Origin: an uncultured Verrucomicrobiota bacterium
Lineage (GTDB): Bacteria; Verrucomicrobiota; Kiritimatiellia; SS1-B-03-39; UBA6053
NCBI GenBank assembly: GCA_937127435.1
Contig: CAKZLZ010000141.1
Location: forward strand, 1-40,962
Reading direction: 5' to 3'
DNA: 40,962 bases
Made by a program: the position numbers and the translations under genes. The first letter of the stretch is position 1; each line of letters starts with the position of its first letter. Below the pieces are notes generated by a model. The model ran no database searches. It saw only the letters and a list, made by a program, of their open reading frames with translations, and had not been told where the DNA came from. Of this stretch, positions 26,085-33,633 are shown piece after piece.

Positions 26085-26300
26085 AATGCCTGTCAATAAC
26101 TCTACAATAGCTGTTCAGAAAGATGTCGATAACCCGGGACTTATAAATGGCTTGTCATTAACCCCTGTCTTTTGCAGAGCCCTCTAACAATCCACTAACA
26201 GCATTCATTTTCATAAGTTACTTTATCAAAAGTATTTACAACCTTATCAACATATCAACACCCCATAAGAATAATAAGATTTATATACGTTTAATGACTA
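26085..26300. other. Candidate chromosomal replication origin (oriC)
   Basis: This AT-rich stretch has six DnaA-box-like 9-mers (consensus TTATCCACA). On the minus strand they are TTATTGACA (26091-26099), TTATCGACA (26124-26132) and TTAATGACA (26153-26161). On the plus strand they are TTATCAAAA (26223-26231), TTATCAACA (26244-26252) and ATATCAACA (26252-26260). It lies between two gene 3' ends, so no promoter is needed here. A very AT-rich segment (26260-26300) could unwind. Supporting context: three parS sites 4-5 kb away, mnmE/mnmG nearby, and a change in gene orientation around this point. None of the boxes is a perfect consensus, and dnaA itself is not in the window. Confidence 0.5.
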
Positions 26301-26333
26301 CTTCTCTTATGAATGGGTATTTAGGAGCCTGAA

Positions 26334-26377
26334 AGCTCTGATTTCAGAGCTCAAAAGGTGAAGCCTGTGGAACAGGC
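26334..26377 (-). terminator. Two hairpins downstream of the CpXC-domain gene
   Basis: GCCTGT/ACAGGC (26363-26377) and AGCTCTGA/TCAGAGCT (26334-26351) follow the stop codon of the minus-strand gene. The second is followed by only a short TTTC, so termination strength is uncertain. Confidence 0.4.
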
Positions 26378-26385
26378 ATGACCCT

Positions 26386-27069
26386 TTAAATTTCATCCTG
26401 AATCAGATAGGCCCTCGCAGAGGTGTAGGGTCCGGGAAACAATTGTTGAATCAAACTTAACTCACCGTCTTGCACCAGGAGTTCAATTAAATCTTCGTAG
26501 GTTTCCCGTTTGTAATGCAACAGGCTTTCAAGTTTACGGGTTTCCATGTCTTGAACCACAAAGCAGAGATTTTCTTCGGTGCATTCCTGGCCATTGAGTA
26601 ACAAGGCTGAATTTTCAGGCATGTATTTATCCAGGTTCTGGGTGTAGATCAAATATTTCACATATTCGATGACCCGTGGATCCAATTCAGCTTCACGCAC
26701 AAAGATTCTTTCCACCAATTCAATTCGGGAAAGCACCAAGTCCACCGGAGGTAACTCTTGACCGGAGGGCAAGAGATCCTTCATATCCCGAAGCACTTTA
26801 TCAAATTCGGCAATGGCGGTTTCCGCGTCCTCCAAGCTGCTGGGACTGAGAAAGATCATCCAGCCTGCTCTTGAATCATGATAAAGCAGGTTTTTATCCA
26901 GATTAAATTCGAAATGGCAGCTGTTACACTTAATCCGGTTTAATTTATTCTCTAAAAGCTGTTTCCGCAATTCGGGTTCTTTGCCTACATCCAAACTGTC
27001 ATATAGAACTTCATCTTGTTGACTCTTGCATTCAGGACATTGGATGGGATAAGTACTTGTTTGTGCCAT
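26386..27069 (-). CDS. CpXC domain protein
   Basis: 227 residues. The N-terminal half matches the CpXC domain: YPIQCPECKSQQDEVLYDSLDV, then PELRKQLLENKLNRIKCNSCHFEFNLDKNLLYHD, with two Cys-x-x-Cys pairs that should bind zinc. The C-terminal half is helical and acidic with no recognised motif. The family is of unknown function, soluble and probably cytosolic. GAAAGGAA before the ATG is a plausible ribosome-binding site. It is divergent from a gene of unknown function and convergent towards the candidate origin. Confidence 0.82.
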   Translation of the reverse strand: MAQTSTYPIQCPECKSQQDEVLYDSLDVGKEPELRKQLLENKLNRIKCNSCHFEFNLDKNLLYHDSRAGWMIFLSPSSLEDAETAIAEFDKVLRDMKDLLPSGQELPPVDLVLSRIELVERIFVREAELDPRVIEYVKYLIYTQNLDKYMPENSALLLNGQECTEENLCFVVQDMETRKLESLLHYKRETYEDLIELLVQDGELSLIQQLFPGPYTSARAYLIQDEI

Positions 27070-27115
27070 GGGGTTCCTTTCTAAAATTATGTCGTTGGGT
27101 TAAAAAAATCAGACT

Positions 27116-27664
27116 ATGACTATACGCAGCATCTATCCAGAATCAACGCAAGAACCGATTGACTCCTACACCGTCGTCATTGATGGTAAGGATATGACTC
27201 CCGGTAAAAGCGAATCAGACGTTCTCTCAGCCAGAGAACAGGTAGAAATTTTGCAGAAGCTGGTTAAAATTCAAAAATCCGAAGACTGGGAAATTTGGGT
27301 TTTATTTAATGGAGAACCCTTGCACCAAGTGGAGCACGGAGGAGATTTCTTAGGAATCCGGGTCTTTTTCTCCCCTACCCCGCCCCAACGTATCCCCACT
27401 TTGCTCGAATGTGTGAAAGTTTTAAGTAAATCGGATCAAAAAACCTTAATGGTGACCAATGATCCCAATTTAGAAACCCGGGCCATTGCATTGGGAGCGG
27501 CCACCTTGCGTGCGGATACCCTCAAAAAGGGATATGAAAATCTGTTTGTGAGCCGTTCCAGACCTCAAAGCCGCCTCATGCGTCACCGCACTGTCGATCA
27601 GCGCAAAAGTCAGTTAAGAGAAGATGAAGGTCCGGATATCAGAGATCTGATCGATTTGGTGTAG
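27116..27664 (+). CDS. Protein of unknown function, possibly NYN/PIN-like
   Basis: 182 residues, not firmly recognised. The central part has an order suggestive of an NYN/YacP-type PIN-like nuclease: TVVIDGKDMTPG, W-E-I-W-V-L-F-N-G-E, G-I-R-V-F-F-S-P, then KTLMVTNDPNLETRAIALGA with a strand-loop-acid pattern. The tail is basic and arginine-rich (SRSRPQSRLMRHRTVDQRKSQLR), suggesting nucleic-acid contact. It is divergent from the CpXC gene and convergent with the TrmH-family gene. The repeat at 27664-27738 begins at its stop codon. Confidence 0.65.
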   Translation: MTIRSIYPESTQEPIDSYTVVIDGKDMTPGKSESDVLSAREQVEILQKLVKIQKSEDWEIWVLFNGEPLHQVEHGGDFLGIRVFFSPTPPQRIPTLLECVKVLSKSDQKTLMVTNDPNLETRAIALGAATLRADTLKKGYENLFVSRSRPQSRLMRHRTVDQRKSQLREDEGPDIRDLIDLV

Positions 27665-27738
27665 TCCACGTTCTCCGAACGTGGAAATGAAACAAGAGCC
27701 TAAGCTTCGATTTCCATGCTCGGAGATCGTGGACCACG
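27664..27738. repeat. Palindromic repeat matching 22727-22857 in inverse orientation
   Basis: The element begins GTCCACGTTCTCCGAACGTGG and contains GGAAATGAAACAAGAGC, which is the inverse of sequence at 22824-22840, then ends GGAGATCGTGGACCACG. It overlaps the last codons of the minus-strand methyltransferase gene. Confidence 0.7.
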
Positions 27739-28530
27739 TTGTCTTAAAACCTCATAAAGCGTAATGGCAGCCGCAGTAGACACATTCAATGAATCCGCTA
27801 GCCCTTCCATGGGCAGGGAAACTTTCATTTCGGCTCTTTCCAGCCAATGATCGCTTAAACCCAGCATTTCTGATCCTACCGCTACGGCCACCGGCCCTTG
27901 TAAATTTGATTGATACAAACTTCGATCCGCATGGGGGGTCATGGCCAACAGTGGAATTCCCTGTTCAAGCAACCAGGATCCGCATTCTTCAAATGTACTT
28001 TCAATGACCGGGACTGAAAACAGAGTCCCCACACTGGCACGAACGGTATTGGGATTGTAAATGTCGGTGACCGCATCGCAGAGAATGACTGCATCCACCC
28101 CGGCAGCATCCGCTGAACGCAACATGGTCCCCAGATTTCCGGGCTTCTCAATCCCCACCAGAAGTAAATAAAAGGGATTTTCTCCGGTTTCCAGATTCTC
28201 CAGTCCCAAGTGAAGTTGGGGAGCCAAGGCAATTAATCCGTCCGGCCGGTCCCGATAGGCAACTTTACGAAACACTTTTTCCGAGCAATCATAAAGTCGA
28301 GCCCCGCTTTCTTTGGCAGCTTCGATCAATTCCGGTTCATTTTCTCCCAGCCACAGGTCTTTGCAATAAAAGAAATCCTGGATGGGCCATCCGCTTTGCA
28401 TGGCACGCAGACATTCCCGGTACCCTTCAATCAGAAAAATTTGTTCCTCATCCCGAAAGCTTCGTTTCCGGAGTTTGGTCAGATATTTAATTTTAGGATT
28501 TTGTGGACTGGTGAGTTCTTGAGCTTCCAT
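27700..28530 (-). CDS. TrmH/SpoU family RNA 2'-O-methyltransferase
   Basis: 276 residues. An N-terminal substrate-binding domain (SPQNPKIKYLTKLRKRSFRDEEQIFLIEGYREC) precedes the SPOUT trefoil-knot domain with its three motifs: EKPGNLGTMLRSADAAG, AVGSEMLGLSDHW and VSLPMEGLADSLNVSTAAAITLYEVLRQR. It should methylate a ribose in rRNA or tRNA; the exact target (RlmB- or TsnR-like) cannot be decided. The last dozen codons (after LRQR) fall inside the palindromic repeat at 27664-27738, so the C-terminal tail appears to have been supplied by the repeat. Confidence 0.9.
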   Translation of the reverse strand: MEAQELTSPQNPKIKYLTKLRKRSFRDEEQIFLIEGYRECLRAMQSGWPIQDFFYCKDLWLGENEPELIEAAKESGARLYDCSEKVFRKVAYRDRPDGLIALAPQLHLGLENLETGENPFYLLLVGIEKPGNLGTMLRSADAAGVDAVILCDAVTDIYNPNTVRASVGTLFSVPVIESTFEECGSWLLEQGIPLLAMTPHADRSLYQSNLQGPVAVAVGSEMLGLSDHWLERAEMKVSLPMEGLADSLNVSTAAAITLYEVLRQRGPRSPSMEIEA

Positions 28531-28652
28531 GCAGTCCTATTAGCATATTTCCCTTGTCTACTCCTTAATTTTCTTTCATAACCTTTTTCTTAGCCCTGAA
28601 TGATTTTCTGTTTTTTTCTCTCTCTTAACTTCCATCTACTCTCTCCTGAAAA

Positions 28653-29207
28653 ATGAACTTACCTCCCCATAAAATTGAAGAACTTATTTCCGCCAAAGAT
28701 TTGCATGACCGGGTAACAAAAATTGTAGATGATATTACGCAACAACTTGATGACAAACCTCTTGTGATTGTGGGTGTGCTTCGGGGGAGTTTTATGTTCC
28801 TGGCCGATCTGGTTCGGGAACTCCATCCCCGTAAATTTCATCCGCAAATCGATTTTATGACCCTGCAGAGTTATGGAAGCGCCACCGTAAGTAGCGGCAA
28901 CGTGAATATTACCAAAGATGTGACTGTCAGCTTAGATGACATGACCGTTTTGCTGGTTGATGACATTCTCGATTCAGGCCGGACTCTTAATTTTGCGGTA
29001 AAACACGTACTCAATAAAGGGGCGAGCAAAGTTTTGAGTTGCTGCTTACTGGATAAACCCGAGCGACGCGTAGTGGATATCAAAGCAGATTTCATTGGAT
29101 TTGATATTCCGGACACCTTTGTGGTGGGTTATGGCCTCGATTACGACAGCCATTACCGCGAGCTTCCCTATATTGGAAAAGTCGTGTTTGATGAAGACAA
29201 TAAATAA
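28653..29207 (+). CDS. hpt: Hypoxanthine phosphoribosyltransferase
   Basis: 184 residues. It salvages hypoxanthine (and often guanine) by reaction with PRPP. Signatures: VIVGVLRGSFMFLADLVREL, IDFMTLQSYGSATVSSG, and the PRPP loop VLLVDDILDSGRTL. FIGFDIPDTFVVGYGLDYDSHYRELPYIG at the C-terminus is the classic HPRT base-binding region. Length is normal. It is the first gene of a plus-strand run with mnmE and mnmG, but a 100-bp repeat-containing gap separates it from mnmE. Confidence 0.95.
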   Translation: MNLPPHKIEELISAKDLHDRVTKIVDDITQQLDDKPLVIVGVLRGSFMFLADLVRELHPRKFHPQIDFMTLQSYGSATVSSGNVNITKDVTVSLDDMTVLLVDDILDSGRTLNFAVKHVLNKGASKVLSCCLLDKPERRVVDIKADFIGFDIPDTFVVGYGLDYDSHYRELPYIGKVVFDEDNK

Positions 29208-29266
29208 TAGCGAATTGCGGAGGGATAATGGCGAATGGTTGACAAAAGCCTGAGCTGAATCATTTT

Positions 29267-29294
29267 GACCTCCGACTTCCGACCTCCGACTTCC
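29267..29294. repeat. Heptamer repeat GACYTCC x4 before mnmE
   Basis: Four tandem heptamers (GACCTCC, GACTTCC, GACCTCC, GACTTCC) end 13 bp before the mnmE ATG. The same heptamer recurs five times before the gene at 35743. Confidence 0.8.
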
Positions 29295-29307
29295 ACAATT
29301 TAATCCC

Positions 29308-30675
29308 ATGGAAACCATTGCAGCCATCATTACCGCTCCGGGTGAAGCCGGGGTTTCAATTGTCCGGGTGAGTGGTCCTGAATCTTTAAAGATAGCAGAT
29401 AAGATTTTTGAATGTAACTCCCCTGCCCCTTCTTCCAGAAAAGCCAATACATTTGTATATGGAAAAGTAATGGATGGAGAGATGGAAGTGGATGAAGGAT
29501 TGTTGCTCCTTTTCCACGGACCCCATAGTTATACCGCTGAAGATGTGGTGGAATTTCAGTGTCACGGAGGAGGCGCTTCTGCAAAACGGGTACTGAGATC
29601 CTGCTTTAATGCCGGGGCGCGGGCAGCGGATCCCGGGGAGTTCACCCGCAGAGCTTTTCTGAATGGACGCATCGATTTGCTCCAGGCCGAAGCAATAATG
29701 GATTTGGTTCGCGCGCATTCTGATCGTTCACAAACTGCTGCCCTTCAACAACTTGAAGGAAAATTAAGTCAGTCTTTTCAAGGCTTATATGACGGACTGC
29801 TCCAGGTAGCCGCACAACTGGAAGCCACTTTAGATTTTCCGGAAGATGAATTACCGGAATCGGTTTTACCCCAAATTCTCACCAATTTATCCAAAACATT
29901 ATCAGATCTTGATGGCCTTTTAGACACTTGGAATGAAGGTCATGTGTTACGGGATGGTGCCCTGGTCGTACTCAGCGGAAAACCCAATGTAGGGAAAAGT
30001 ACCCTGCTCAATACCCTGCTTGGACACGAACGCGCCATTGTATCAGACATTCCCGGCACCACCCGTGACAGCATTGAAGAGGAGTTTATTCTGGAAGGAA
30101 TTCCCATGCGGTTGGTGGATACGGCCGGATTGCGGGAATCTGTGGATGTCATTGAACAAAAAGGAATCAGTCGTACCAAACAATATTTGGAAAAGGCGGA
30201 TTTACACATTCATGTTATTGATCTAAGCCAGGCTGCGGATACACAGACCCTGGAGAACTTTGCAGACTTGATTCCCGGAAAAAGTATCTTGGTCTGTAAT
30301 AAAAGTGATCTGCCTCGATTGTTCCACGTGGAACAATGGCCGGAAGGTATTCCGGTGGTTGAAACCGCGATTAAACAGGAAGTGGGATATCCGGCTCTGA
30401 AAATTGCGCTCAAAGAATTGTTAAGTTCATCTATTGATCTTTCAGCCCGTCCCCATGCGGTAATTTCTGAACGGCACCGTTTGGTATTAATGGACGTAAA
30501 ATCTGAACTATCCGGCATAGAGGCCCTTTTATCCGGGAAATTTGGGGATGAAGCCCTGGTTTTAGCCATTCCCGGACTTCGTGAAGCTTTAATACGTCTC
30601 GGAGAAGTTACCGGACGTGAATATCACGAAGATCTCCTGGATGAGGTCTTTTCAACTTTCTGTATTGGAAAGTAG
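29308..30675 (+). CDS. mnmE: tRNA modification GTPase MnmE
   Basis: 455 residues, the usual length. With MnmG it installs carboxymethylaminomethyl groups on U34 of tRNAs. The N-terminal tetrahydrofolate-binding domain (METIAAIITAPGEAGVSIVRVSG) is followed by a helical domain (EFTRRAFLNGRIDLLQAEAIMDLV) and an inserted GTPase domain with G1 GKPNVGKS (224-231), G2/G3 PGTTRDS and DTAG, and G4 NKSD. The C-terminal FCIGK cysteine motif is intact. The loop just after G4 contains LFHVEQ (338-343), whose codons form a perfect parS site. A further parS lies 2 bp after the stop codon. Confidence 0.97.
   Translation: METIAAIITAPGEAGVSIVRVSGPESLKIADKIFECNSPAPSSRKANTFVYGKVMDGEMEVDEGLLLLFHGPHSYTAEDVVEFQCHGGGASAKRVLRSCFNAGARAADPGEFTRRAFLNGRIDLLQAEAIMDLVRAHSDRSQTAALQQLEGKLSQSFQGLYDGLLQVAAQLEATLDFPEDELPESVLPQILTNLSKTLSDLDGLLDTWNEGHVLRDGALVVLSGKPNVGKSTLLNTLLGHERAIVSDIPGTTRDSIEEEFILEGIPMRLVDTAGLRESVDVIEQKGISRTKQYLEKADLHIHVIDLSQAADTQTLENFADLIPGKSILVCNKSDLPRLFHVEQWPEGIPVVETAIKQEVGYPALKIALKELLSSSIDLSARPHAVISERHRLVLMDVKSELSGIEALLSGKFGDEALVLAIPGLREALIRLGEVTGREYHEDLLDEVFSTFCIGK
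30318..30337. other. parS: parS site 1 (inside mnmE)
   Basis: ATTGTTCCACGTGGAACAAT is a perfect 20-bp palindrome. Its 16-bp core TGTTCCACGTGGAACA is the known ParB-binding parS sequence of several bacteria, for example pseudomonads. It is encoded in frame as L-F-H-V-E-Q. Confidence 0.93.
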
Positions 30676-30676
30676 C

Positions 30677-30696
30677 ATTGTTCCACGTGGAACAAT
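30677..30696. other. parS: parS site 2 (between mnmE and mnmG)
   Basis: The same perfect 20-bp palindrome as site 1, beginning 2 bp after the mnmE stop codon and 359 bp from site 1. Confidence 0.93.
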
Positions 30697-30837
30697 CCAG
30701 GTTAAGATAATGAATGAGGGATACAGGGTTCAAATATGGGATTATACATTCCAGGATTGTAAACAGACGATTTTGGCATAGTTATAAAGCATTATACCCT
30801 TATTCCTTCTTCTCTATCCTTTTTCCTTTCCTATAAA

Positions 30838-32688
30838 ATGACTCCTACTTTTGATGTACTTATTGTTGGTGCCGGCCATGCAGGCTATGAAGCTGCCCTG
30901 GCTTCTGCACGTTTAGGGGCTAAAACGGCGCTTTTAACCATGGATAAAGACGCAATTGGTCGAATGAGCTGTAATCCCAGCATTGGGGGCATGGCAAAGT
31001 CGCACATTGTGTGCGAATTAGATGCACTCGGGGGTGAATTGGGAAGAAATGCTGATTTTACCGGAATTCAATATAGAACCTTGAATCTCCGGAAAGGACC
31101 TGCGGTTCAGGCCACCCGGGTTCAAAATGATAAAGATGCTTTTCCACTTCGGATCCAGGCCGTCATAGCCGCACAGGACAATTTAGAGGTACTGGAGTGT
31201 ACTGCGGGTCAAATATGGACCGAAAATGGTCGGTTACAGGGCATTATCACTGAAAAGAACGAAAATATCCGGGGAAAATGCGTGGGTATTGCTTCCGGAA
31301 CCTTTCTGGGTGGAAAAATTCACATTGGTGATAAAAATCATGCCGGCGGACGGGTATTTGAACCGGCAGCCTATCAACTGTCCGAATCTTTCAAAAATCT
31401 GGGATTTCGATTGGGTCGCCTTAAAACCGGAACCCCTCCGCGTCTACACAAAGATTCCGTTGATTATTCAGTAATGGAAATTCAGCCGGGATTGGAACCA
31501 CCACCGTTTTTCAGCCGGGCAGCGCGGAAAAGACGAAAAGAAGTGGAATTGTTCCACGTGGAACATAAACCTTCCGCATTGGAGCCATGGATTCCCGGAT
31601 CTGAGCAGATTCCTTGCTGGTTAACCCACACAACTGAGCAAACACACCAAATCATTGAGGATAATCTGAAAAACTCCGCAATGTATGGCGGGCATATTGA
31701 TGCCACGGGGGTGCGGTATTGTCCTTCGATTGAAGATAAAATCGTAAAATTCAGGGATAAAGACCGTCATCACGTGTTTATCGAACCTGAGGGGCGGTTT
31801 TGTGATACTATTTATCCCAATGGCACCTCCAACAGTCTACCAGAGGATGTTCAGAAAGAAATGATCCATTCAATCCCAGGAATGGAGAAAGCGGTGTTTA
31901 CTTTGCCCGGATATGCGATTGAATACGATTTTTCCGATCCAACCCAGTTATTTCACAGTTTAGAGAGTAAATTGGTGGAAGGATTGTTCCTGGCCGGTCA
32001 AATCAATGGCACCACCGGATATGAGGAAGCGGCAGGGCAGGGCTTTATGGCCGGAGTCAATGCCGCCCGCAAAGCTTTAAAAATGGATACATTTGTATTG
32101 GGACGACATGAAGCGTATATTGGAGTGCTGATTGATGACCTGATTAATAAGGGAACAGACGAGCCCTATCGCATGTTTACTTCGCGTGCAGAACACCGTT
32201 TGCTCTTACGCCAGGACAATGTAGACTTCCGTTTGCGGGGAAGGGCAGGGGAGTTGGGCATTCATTCAGAGGCACATTTGGCTGAAATTGACAGAATTAA
32301 CCTCGCTATAGAGAGCGAAATGGCCCGTTTGGAAAAAACTTTTGTCAACGGTAAGCCTCTGGCCGGGTTGTTGAGACAGCCTGAAAATGAATATAAAGAC
32401 CTTCCTGACCTCCCCGGAGGCTTGGAAGATGAGGTGATGCAACAGGTAGAAATCCGCATGAAATATGCCGGATATATCGACCGGGAATCCCGCCAGGCCG
32501 CCAGAGCGGTAAAATTAGATAAAGTATTGATACCCAAAGATATAGACTATGATGATATCGTCTCTATCCGCTATGAATCCCGGGACAAACTCAAAAAAAT
32601 CCGCCCGGAAAATTTAGGACAGGCCGCCCGGATCAGCGGGGTGAATCCTGCCGATATTTCGATTCTGCAGGTGTTTTTGAAAAAGTAG
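30838..32688 (+). CDS. mnmG: tRNA uridine-5-carboxymethylaminomethyl modification enzyme MnmG
   Basis: 616 residues, FAD-binding partner of MnmE. The dinucleotide fold [28 protein letters not shown] opens the protein. [25 protein letters not shown], the [11 protein letters not shown] block, LKTGTPPRL and the conserved [26 protein letters not shown] follow. [21 protein letters not shown] closes the FAD domain, and the C-terminal helical MnmE/tRNA-binding domain includes [17 protein letters not shown] and GYIDRE. Between PPFFSR and QIPCWLTHT there is a longer-than-usual loop holding LFHVEH (238-243), which overlaps a parS site. No ribosome-binding site is clear before the ATG. Confidence 0.97.
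   Translation: MTPTFDVLIVGAGHAGYEAALASARLGAKTALLTMDKDAIGRMSCNPSIGGMAKSHIVCELDALGGELGRNADFTGIQYRTLNLRKGPAVQATRVQNDKDAFPLRIQAVIAAQDNLEVLECTAGQIWTENGRLQGIITEKNENIRGKCVGIASGTFLGGKIHIGDKNHAGGRVFEPAAYQLSESFKNLGFRLGRLKTGTPPRLHKDSVDYSVMEIQPGLEPPPFFSRAARKRRKEVELFHVEHKPSALEPWIPGSEQIPCWLTHTTEQTHQIIEDNLKNSAMYGGHIDATGVRYCPSIEDKIVKFRDKDRHHVFIEPEGRFCDTIYPNGTSNSLPEDVQKEMIHSIPGMEKAVFTLPGYAIEYDFSDPTQLFHSLESKLVEGLFLAGQINGTTGYEEAAGQGFMAGVNAARKALKMDTFVLGRHEAYIGVLIDDLINKGTDEPYRMFTSRAEHRLLLRQDNVDFRLRGRAGELGIHSEAHLAEIDRINLAIESEMARLEKTFVNGKPLAGLLRQPENEYKDLPDLPGGLEDEVMQQVEIRMKYAGYIDRESRQAARAVKLDKVLIPKDIDYDDIVSIRYESRDKLKKIRPENLGQAARISGVNPADISILQVFLKK
31550..31565. other. parS: parS site 3 (inside mnmG)
   Basis: TGTTCCACGTGGAACA, the perfect 16-bp parS core, 871 bp from site 2. 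It is read in the same frame as site 1 and encodes L-F-H-V-E-H. Confidence 0.92.
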
Positions 32689-32953
32689 ATCAGATATACG
32701 CCAAGTCTGGAGTATAAAGAGATCCGCGGTTCTGTACAGTTCTTTACCATTGGCAGGAAAGCACTCGTTAAATTTTTGGATAAGAAAAATATAGGCACCC
32801 GTTTGTTCCCGATACACGAAAGCTACCACAGAAGTAAATCCAGGATGATTTAAAATCACCGCAGCGCCTGAAAGTTCTTTTCATATATAAGTTTCGAATA
32901 ATACATATTGTTATTGAATATTTATAACAAAGTTGTTTCGTATTCTGAACGAA

Positions 32954-33409
32954 ATGAAGAAGAATATCCGTTATACGCTAATTGCTTTCACCACTATTTT
33001 TCTCGGAATCCAACTGATTCCAGTGGATAGACATAATCCGCCTGTTGTTTCAGATTTTGAAGGGCCGCTTGAAATAAAAACACTTTTGAAGCGAAGTTGC
33101 TACGACTGTCATTCAAACGAAGTTAACTGGCCTTGGTATAGTTACGTCGCGCCCGTTTCATGGTTGGTGGTGCATGATGTAAAGGAAGGTCGTGAGGAAT
33201 TAAACTTTTCTGAATGGAACAAATATAGCGGCGATTCAGAAATGAAGGATGAAATTATTGAGGAGATTGCGGAAGGTGAGATGCCTCTTCCGATATATCT
33301 TGTTACACATCGAGATGCTTCTGTAAGCGAACAAGAACTACTCGTACTTAAACAATGGTCAGGATATTCAGCCCATTCACATAAAAAAGATCACGGGGAT
33401 GAGGATTAG
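32954..33409 (+). CDS. Haem-binding domain (c-type) exported protein
   Basis: About 151 residues from the ATG at 32954 (MKKNIRYTLIAFTTIFLG, an uncleaved or cleaved N-terminal hydrophobic segment). A TTG seven codons upstream is less likely. The sequence SCYDCHSNEVNWPWYSYVAPVSWLVVHDVKEGREELNFSEW is characteristic of the Haem_bd family, with a CxxCH site for covalent haem. EGEMPLPIYLVTHRDASVSEQE near the end supplies the probable distal Met ligand. It would sit in the periplasm, anchored to the inner membrane. The gene is visibly more AT-rich than its neighbours and stands alone, which may reflect transfer from a Bacteroidota-like source. Confidence 0.87.
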   Translation: MKKNIRYTLIAFTTIFLGIQLIPVDRHNPPVVSDFEGPLEIKTLLKRSCYDCHSNEVNWPWYSYVAPVSWLVVHDVKEGREELNFSEWNKYSGDSEMKDEIIEEIAEGEMPLPIYLVTHRDASVSEQELLVLKQWSGYSAHSHKKDHGDED

Positions 33410-33633
33410 AGAAAACAAGACTCTCGATTCAACCCTGCTACTGACCCGTACCTAAGATTGAAAAGCTACAAGTGAAGTGCCGTCTTAGGAAGTAATTCTG
33501 CACATGAGGGGGCTTCTTTTTACAAGTATTCTTGGATGGTTGATCATGCCCGCCACGTCCTTGAACTCCCTGTGTAGACGTGTTAAGTGGGTATCGATTT
33601 TAAATACAAACGATACGATTAAAAGGAAACCTT

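Noticed and set aside
32689..32932. Minus-strand fragment with protein-like sequence (H-P-G-F-T-S-V-V-A-F-V-Y-R-E-Q)
   Set aside because: It has no start signal, runs into mnmG and matches no family I know. It could be a gene remnant, but the evidence is too weak.
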